Shown one piece after another: positions 5,844-9,668 of a stretch of 9,668 bases of DNA. Source of the stretch: UBA4615 sp044342535 (GTDB taxonomy: Bacteria; Pseudomonadota; Gammaproteobacteria; Burkholderiales; Burkholderiaceae_E). The position numbers were made by a program, and so were the translations under genes. The DNA is taken from positions 1 through 9,668 of the forward strand of contig JBIIPQ010000151.1 of assembly GCA_044342535.1 (NCBI GenBank). The letters are read 5' to 3'. Each line of letters begins with the position of its first letter. Position 1 is the stretch's first letter. The notes below the pieces were generated by a model. The model saw nothing but the letters and a program-made list of their open reading frames with translations, made no database searches and was not told the DNA's origin.

Positions 5844-6868
5844 GCGATCGCCTCGGCGAGCAGCGCGAGCGTGCGCGGCGCGCTGCCCTCGGCCTTGTTG
5901 TTCGCGATGACCGTGACCGGATGGCCGGCGATCAGCGTGGCCGCGCAGGCCGCCGCCAGCGGCAGCCGGCTCACCGGGTCGGGGTCGAGCAGCGCGTCGA
6001 AGGGGGCGTAGCGCTGGCGAGCAGCCTCGTAGCCGATGCCGGCGTGCAGGGTCCAGCGTGCCACCAGCGGCCCCGGGCCGTCGGCATGCAGCCGCCCGAG
6101 CGCGCGCAGCTGGCGCTCGACCGGTGGCATCCGGTCGTGCAGTCCGATGCAGTAGGCGGCGCCCGTGTCGCGCAGCGCATCGATCAGCCTGGGCGTCAGC
6201 AGCGACGCGTCGCGCAGCTCGATGGCGATGCCCGCACCCGTGGGCAGCGCGCGCGGCAGTGCCTCGAGGAAGCCGCGCAGCGCGGCGACCCACGCCGGCG
6301 GGTCGGCGAGCATCGGCCCGGGCAGCGGCGAGAACTGGAAGAGCAGCGTACCGAGCGTCGCGCCCAGACCCTCGATCGCCGGCGCGACGAACTGCTCGAT
6401 CGCCGCCGAGGCGTCGAGGAACTGCGGATTCGGCTCGCGGCCGCGGCCGTGCTCGTCGCGGCGCAGCGCATCGGTCACCCGGCCCGGCGCCTTCACCAGG
6501 AAGCGAAAGCCCGCGGGCACCTGGGCGGCGTAGCGTGCGTACTCGCCGACGCCGATCGGCGCATAGAAGCCGCGATCGATGCCGACCGCCGAGAGCAGCG
6601 GATGCGACGCGTAGGCGGTCAGACCGGCGCGCGACAGCCGCCCCTCGGCGTAGGGGGAGGGCGGCGCGTCCCAGACGAGCCCCTGCCAGCCGGGGAACGA
6701 CCAGGACGAGGTACCGAGCCTGAGCAGCGCGCGGTAGGGCTCGAGACGCGCGGGCAGCGCGAGCGGTGTCGCGGCGACGCCGACCGGCGCGTCCGGGCGC
6801 GGCCCGGGGCGTGCCGCGACCGGCAGGTCGTCGAACAGCGGCAGCGGCTCGCCGGCGCTCGGCGGCAT
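5831..6868 (-). CDS. DUF72 (YecE-like) family protein
   Basis: A 345-residue protein of the DUF72 family, which has a TIM-barrel-like fold and no settled biochemical role. The domain starts near residue 50 with LRLGTSSWSFPGWQG. It continues with AVGIDRGFYAPI, FRFLVKAPGRVTDA, LGTLLFQFSP and IAIELRDASLL, and ends with VIANNKAEGSAP, the counterpart of the FNNHxEGxAP-type motif near the family C-terminus. The first 50 residues are a low-complexity Pro/Ala leader with a PLPLFDDLP segment, a type of tail common in this family. There is no signal peptide. The start at 6868 follows the Sel1-repeat stop by 7 bp with a GAGAAG ribosome site, so the two genes are probably cotranscribed. That site sits inside a small CGACT...AGTCG inverted repeat at 6869-6885. 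Confidence 0.9.
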   Translation of the reverse strand: MPPSAGEPLPLFDDLPVAARPGPRPDAPVGVAATPLALPARLEPYRALLRLGTSSWSFPGWQGLVWDAPPSPYAEGRLSRAGLTAYASHPLLSAVGIDRGFYAPIGVGEYARYAAQVPAGFRFLVKAPGRVTDALRRDEHGRGREPNPQFLDASAAIEQFVAPAIEGLGATLGTLLFQFSPLPGPMLADPPAWVAALRGFLEALPRALPTGAGIAIELRDASLLTPRLIDALRDTGAAYCIGLHDRMPPVERQLRALGRLHADGPGPLVARWTLHAGIGYEAARQRYAPFDALLDPDPVSRLPLAAACAATLIAGHPVTVIANNKAEGSAPRTLALLAEAIAAAL

Positions 6869-6875
6869 CGACTTC

Positions 6876-7613
6876 TCAGGAGTCGCGTTCGCGGGCGAGT
6901 TGCTCGGCGATCACGCGGGCCTGGGCCCGCGCGACGTCGTCGCCCTGGCGTGCCGCCGCGGCGTACCAGTCGAGTGCGACGCGCAGGTCGCGCCCGACAC
7001 CCAGACCCTTCTCGTACATCGATGCGATCAGGTACTGCGCACCGACGTCGCCACCGTCGGCCGCGCGCTCGTACCAGCGCGCCGCCGCCGCGTAGTCCTG
7101 CGCCACCCCCCGGCCGAGGTAGTACTGCGTCGCGAGCGAGGTCTGCGCATCGACATGGCCCTGCTCGGCGGCCTTCGCGTACCAGGTGGTGGCCTCGGGC
7201 TGCGAGGCGGTGACCTCGCGACCGGTCTCGAGCATCGAGGCGAGCATGTACTGCGCGGGCGAGAAGCCGCTCCGGGCGCTCGCCCGCAGCAGCGCGATCG
7301 CCTGCTGCAGCGGGGGGCTGCGGCTCTCGCCGCGCAGGCGGATCACGGCCACGTTGTACTGTGCCGAGGCGTCGCCGGTGCGGGCGGCCCGCTGGAAGAG
7401 CGCGAGGGCGCGGGGGGTCTCGCCGGCCTCGTAACGCTCGAAGGCCTCTCGGTTCCAGTCGCGCACGGCACGCGCATCGGCCCGGACGGCGGCGCCCGGC
7501 GCGGCGCCCGGCGCGTCGGCCGCGGCGGCAGGCAGCGCGCCGCACAGGCACAGCGCCGCCGCGAGCGCTGCGACGGACCGGGGCGGGCGGAAGGGGCGAA
7601 GGCGGTCGCGCAT
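6876..7613 (-). CDS. Secreted Sel1-repeat (SLR/TPR-like) protein
   Basis: A 245-residue alpha-solenoid protein. The N-terminus MRDRLRPFRPPRS then a hydrophobic AALAAALCLCGALPAAAA segment is a Sec signal peptide with likely cleavage around residue 32. A cysteine pair lies in the hydrophobic part, but no good lipobox is followed by a suitable mature start. About five Sel1-type repeats follow, each with the pattern G-x3-AQ at residues 80-85, 116-121, 152-157, 188-193 and 224-231, with YLGRGVAQDYAAAARWYERAA and YEKGLGVGRDLRVALDWYAAAA as the clearest units. Such proteins are protein-binding scaffolds, here presumably periplasmic; the partner is unknown. I chose the ATG at 7613 because it opens the signal peptide. 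A GTG at 7715 in frame would bury it. No Shine-Dalgarno is evident. The gene is divergent from lemA and probably cotranscribed with DUF72 downstream. Confidence 0.85.
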   Translation of the reverse strand: MRDRLRPFRPPRSVAALAAALCLCGALPAAAADAPGAAPGAAVRADARAVRDWNREAFERYEAGETPRALALFQRAARTGDASAQYNVAVIRLRGESRSPPLQQAIALLRASARSGFSPAQYMLASMLETGREVTASQPEATTWYAKAAEQGHVDAQTSLATQYYLGRGVAQDYAAAARWYERAADGGDVGAQYLIASMYEKGLGVGRDLRVALDWYAAAARQGDDVARAQARVIAEQLARERDS

Positions 7614-7729
7614 GGCTGGCCGGGGACGGACCGTGGGCGCATCGGCGGGTGCCCGGACGGTCGCTGAGGTCGATTCGGTTATCTTACGTGACGTTGGCCA
7701 GCCCAGGCCGCTCACTCCCGGAGTCGCAC
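7614..7729. promoter_or_regulatory. Divergent promoter region of the Sel1 gene and lemA
   Basis: This 116-bp gap has its only relatively AT-rich stretch at about 7671-7695. It holds weak -10 candidates on both strands at nearly the same place: TATCTT (7680-7685) toward lemA, and TAAGAT (7687-7682) toward the Sel1 gene. No convincing -35 boxes go with them. An ACGTGACGT dyad (7686-7694) lies directly beside them. These are suggestions from position and base composition only. Confidence 0.3.
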
Positions 7730-8329
7730 GTGTTCAATCGCTTGATGCTGTGGATCGCCGTCGCGGTCGGTCTGACGGGCTGCGGCTACAACGACATCCA
7801 GGTCGCCGACGAGACGACGAACTCGGCCTGGTCGGAAGTCGTGAACCAGTACCAGCGTCGCGCCGACCTCATCCCCAACCTGGTGAACACCGTCAAGGGT
7901 TTCGCGGAGCAGGAGAAGGACGTGCTGCTCGGCGTCACCGAGGCCCGTTCGCGTGTCGGACAGGTCCGCGTCGATCCTTCGGATCCGGAGTCGCTGAAGA
8001 AGTTCGAGTCGGCGCAGCGCGAGGTCGGCAGCGCGCTGTCGCGGCTGCTGGTGGTCAGCGAGAACTATCCGCAGCTGAAGTCGGACCAGAACTTCCGCGA
8101 ACTGCAGGCCCAGCTCGAAGGCACCGAGAACCGCATCACCGTCGCACGCAAGCGCTACATCGATTCGGTCCAGGCCTACAACGTGATGGTCCGCCAGTTC
8201 CCGGTGAACCTGACCGCGATGGTCTTCGGCTACAAGGCCAAGCCGCAGTTCACCGTCGACAACGAGCGCGAGATCTCCACCGCGCCAAAGGTCGACTTCG
8301 GCAAGCCGGCACCGGCCCCGTCGAAGTAG
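7730..8329 (+). CDS. lemA: LemA family lipoprotein
   Basis: A 199-residue LemA-family protein, a mostly helical membrane-attached protein found across bacteria, of uncertain function and often next to TPM-domain genes. The N-terminus MFNRLMLWIAVAVGLTGCGYND is a lipoprotein signal with lipobox LTGC (lipidated Cys18). The diagnostic LemA block follows: AWSEVVNQYQRRADLIPNLV, VKGFAEQEKDVL, VTEARSRVGQV, then SENYPQLKSDQNFRELQ and GTENRITVARKRY, ending near VMVFGYKAKPQF-like sequence. The start is GTG at 7730, with a GGAG site 7 bases upstream; an ATG at 7745 would shorten the signal's positive n-region and has no ribosome site. The TPM gene starts 11 bp after the stop, so an operon is nearly certain. 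The Pro/Ala-rich tail (KPAPAPSK) looks unstructured. Confidence 0.95.
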   Translation: MFNRLMLWIAVAVGLTGCGYNDIQVADETTNSAWSEVVNQYQRRADLIPNLVNTVKGFAEQEKDVLLGVTEARSRVGQVRVDPSDPESLKKFESAQREVGSALSRLLVVSENYPQLKSDQNFRELQAQLEGTENRITVARKRYIDSVQAYNVMVRQFPVNLTAMVFGYKAKPQFTVDNEREISTAPKVDFGKPAPAPSK

Positions 8330-8340
8330 CGGGGCAGGTC

Positions 8341-9342
8341 ATGGCGACCGGGCTGCGGGCGACCGGGCTGCGGGCGACCATGCTGCGCCGTGGCCTGCTC
8401 GCGGCGCTGCTCGCGCTGTCGGCGCTGCTGGGGCTCGCCTCGCCCGCCCTCGCGCAGCAGGCGGTGCCGGTGCCCGCGCTGTCGGCCCGCGTCACCGACC
8501 TCACCGGGACGCTGAGCGCCGAGCAGCGCGCCGGCCTGGAAGCCGAGCTGGCCGCCCTCGAGGCGCGCAAGGGCACCCAGGTCGCGATCCTGATGGTGCC
8601 GACGACGCAGCCGGAGACGATCGAGGCGTTCGGCATCCGCGTCGCCGAGGCCTGGAAGCTGGGCCGGGGGCGCGAGCGAGCGCAGCGCGACACCGGTGAT
8701 CGCAAGGCCGGCGCGATCGACGACGGCGTGCTCGTGCTGGTCGCCAAGAACGACCGCAAGGTGCGCATCGAGGTCGGCTACGGGCTCGAGGGCGCGATCC
8801 CCGATGCGGTCGCCAAGCGGATCATCTCCGAGGCGATCGGACCGCGATTCCGGACCGGCGACTTCGCCGGCGGCCTGCATGCCGCGGTCGCGGACCTCTC
8901 GAAGCGCATCGCCGGCGAGGACCTGCCTGCGCCCTGGCAGCAGGGCCAGCAGACCGAACCGCAGTTCGAGCTGCTGCCGGCGGTGTTCCTGTCGTTCTTC
9001 GTCGGGCTGATGGTCTCGCGCGCGGCCGGCCGCTTCCTCGGTGCGGCCGTCGGCGGGGGCGGGGCGGGCGTCACCGCCACGCTCGGGCTGGCATCGCTCG
9101 GGCTGGGTGCGGCGGTCGGGGTCGGCGTCGGCCTGCTGGTGATGGTCATGGGTGGACGCGGCGGCGGCGGCGGGCCGGGCGGACGCCTGCGCCGGGTCGG
9201 GCGCCGCACGATCGGCGATGCGCCGATCTTCCTGCCGGGCTCGGGATGGGGCGGCGGTGGGGGCGGCGGCTTCGGCGGCGGCGGGGGGTTCGGTGGCGGT
9301 GGCGGCGGCTTCGGCGGCGGAGGGGCGTCCGGTGACTGGTGA
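8341..9342 (+). CDS. Secreted TPM-domain protein with glycine-rich tail (YgcG-like)
   Basis: A 333-residue envelope protein. Residues 1-39 are a Sec signal peptide ending ASPALA-QQ. Residues about 50-188 form the TPM (TLP18.3/Psb32/MOLO-1) fold: VTDLTGTLSAEQRAGLE, TQVAILMVPTT, AFGIRVAEAWKLGR, DDGVLVLVAKNDRKVRIEVGYGLEGAIPD and TGDFAGGLHAAVADL. Hydrophobic stretches at about 209-226 and 246-271 are likely membrane segments. Residues 302-333 are a Gly/Phe-rich tail ending GGGGASGDW, the usual ending in this family. Between WKLGR and IDDGVL there is a charged insert of roughly 14 residues (about 110-124) that I do not expect in relatives. The ATG at 8341 has a GGGGCAGG site. An ATG at 8380, inside the third copy of a tandem repeat, is a possible alternative start and also leaves an intact signal peptide. 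It lies 11 bp after lemA and 36 bp before a second TPM gene. Confidence 0.92.
   Translation: MATGLRATGLRATMLRRGLLAALLALSALLGLASPALAQQAVPVPALSARVTDLTGTLSAEQRAGLEAELAALEARKGTQVAILMVPTTQPETIEAFGIRVAEAWKLGRGRERAQRDTGDRKAGAIDDGVLVLVAKNDRKVRIEVGYGLEGAIPDAVAKRIISEAIGPRFRTGDFAGGLHAAVADLSKRIAGEDLPAPWQQGQQTEPQFELLPAVFLSFFVGLMVSRAAGRFLGAAVGGGGAGVTATLGLASLGLGAAVGVGVGLLVMVMGGRGGGGGPGGRLRRVGRRTIGDAPIFLPGSGWGGGGGGGFGGGGGFGGGGGGFGGGGASGDW
8344..8388 (+). repeat. 15-bp tandem repeat (two perfect copies, one imperfect) at the start of the TPM gene
   Basis: GCGACCGGGCTGCGG occurs at 8344-8358 and 8359-8373, followed by a diverged copy at 8374-8388 that reads GCGACCATGCTGCGC. It encodes ATGLR-ATGLR-ATMLR in the n-region of the signal peptide. 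The third copy contains an in-frame ATG at 8380. The unit is a multiple of three, so copy-number change would keep the frame. Confidence 0.9.
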
Positions 9343-9378
9343 AGACAGGCGCGCGGACCGCGCCGGAAGGGGGCGGGC

Positions 9379-9668
9379 ATGAGCCGCCGCACGGGCCTCG
9401 CCCGCTGGCTCCACCACCTGTGGATCGGGCCGATGCATGTTCGTGCCGCCTTCCCGGACGGCGCCTACGCACGCATCGAGCAGAGCATCGCGGACGGCGA
9501 GCGCCGCCATCGCGCGGAGCTGCGCTTCGCGGTCGAGTCCTCGCTCGAGACCGGTCAGCTCTGGCGCGGCATGCAGGCGCGCGAGCGCGCGCTCGAGGTG
9601 TTCTCCCGCTTCGGGATCTGGGACACCGAAGAGGACAACGGCGTGCTGGTCTACCTGCTGTGGGCCGA
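9379..9668 (+). CDS. Second TPM-domain protein, cytosolic type, cut by right window edge
   Basis: An open frame from the ATG at 9379 to the window end, 96 codons plus two bases. Translation begins MSRRTGLARWLHHLWIGPMH, then the TPM-like stretch AAFPDGAYARIEQSIADGERRHRAELRFAVESSL, a QARERALEVFSRFGIWDTEEDNGVLVYLL segment and the edge. The pattern x-RIE-x-x-I-x3-E-x3-AELRFAVE followed by RALEVF...D-T-E-x-NGVLVYLL is typical of the shorter TPM protein that follows LemA and the secreted TPM gene in many proteobacteria. There is no signal peptide; the first helix, with Trp and His-His, is only weakly hydrophobic. A GGAAGGGGG ribosome site precedes the start, and the gap to the upstream stop is 36 bp, so it is the third gene of the same operon. 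Its 3' end is unseen. Confidence 0.88.
   Translation, partial: MSRRTGLARWLHHLWIGPMHVRAAFPDGAYARIEQSIADGERRHRAELRFAVESSLETGQLWRGMQARERALEVFSRFGIWDTEEDNGVLVYLLWA

Noticed and set aside
7614..7703. 8-bp inverted repeat GGCTGGCC / GGCCAGCC in the Sel1-lemA gap
   Set aside because: The arms are 74 bases apart and built of GGCC, which is frequent at this GC content; no stable structure or known site is implied.
9241..9330. G-run-rich DNA as a possible G-quadruplex or CRISPR-like repeat
   Set aside because: It is simply the coding sequence for the Gly/Phe-rich tail normal in TPM proteins. G-runs are irregular and no spacer-repeat order exists.

Overview
The window is about 70% GC and densely coded, with short intergenic gaps and no mobile element, tRNA, rRNA or CRISPR. 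The gene set (kynA, an aminobenzoyl-CoA/salicylyl-CoA monooxygenase-OYE fusion, glutaryl-CoA dehydrogenase, LemA-TPM-TPM) and the strong third-position GC bias suggest a chromosomal segment of a high-GC betaproteobacterium, probably Burkholderiales. That placement is inference from gene content and composition, not from a marker gene.

Left part (1-4757): an aromatic/tryptophan catabolism block. On the minus strand, read right to left, are tryptophan 2,3-dioxygenase (kynA, 1460-2320), a RidA-superfamily protein that overlaps kynA by 4 bp (1053-1463), and glutaryl-CoA dehydrogenase (start at 969, cut by the left edge). Divergent from kynA across 88 bp is a 782-residue flavoprotein (2409-4757) that fuses an FAD aromatic monooxygenase to an Old Yellow Enzyme reductase. 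This is the architecture of 2-aminobenzoyl-CoA monooxygenase/reductase and of salicylyl-CoA 5-hydroxylase. KynA starts the route tryptophan to kynurenine to anthranilate; a 2-aminobenzoyl-CoA monooxygenase/reductase would act on anthranilate after CoA activation; a Rid protein could act on an amino intermediate; GcdH could drain a glutaryl-CoA end product. The shared intergenic region carries a perfect 14-bp AT-rich palindrome over the predicted kynA -10 box, a good candidate operator. The kynurenine formamidase, kynureninase, CoA ligase, beta-oxidation genes and regulator such a route needs are not in the window.

Middle part (4810-7613): housekeeping genes. A DUF1992 (YhdN/DNAJC28-like) protein and methionine sulfoxide reductase A are on the plus strand. 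They converge on a minus-strand pair, a secreted Sel1-repeat protein and a DUF72 (YecE-like) protein. The msrA and DUF72 stops are 9 bp apart, with a GC-rich inverted repeat over the junction.

Right part (7730-9668): a plus-strand envelope cassette of a LemA-family lipoprotein, a secreted TPM-domain protein with a glycine-rich tail (YgcG-like), and the start of a second TPM-domain protein that runs off the right edge. The most notable points are the monooxygenase/OYE-kynA divergent module with its palindrome, the loss of the catalytic arginine in the Rid protein, a possibly leaderless kynA transcript, and a 15-bp tandem repeat at the start of the TPM gene.
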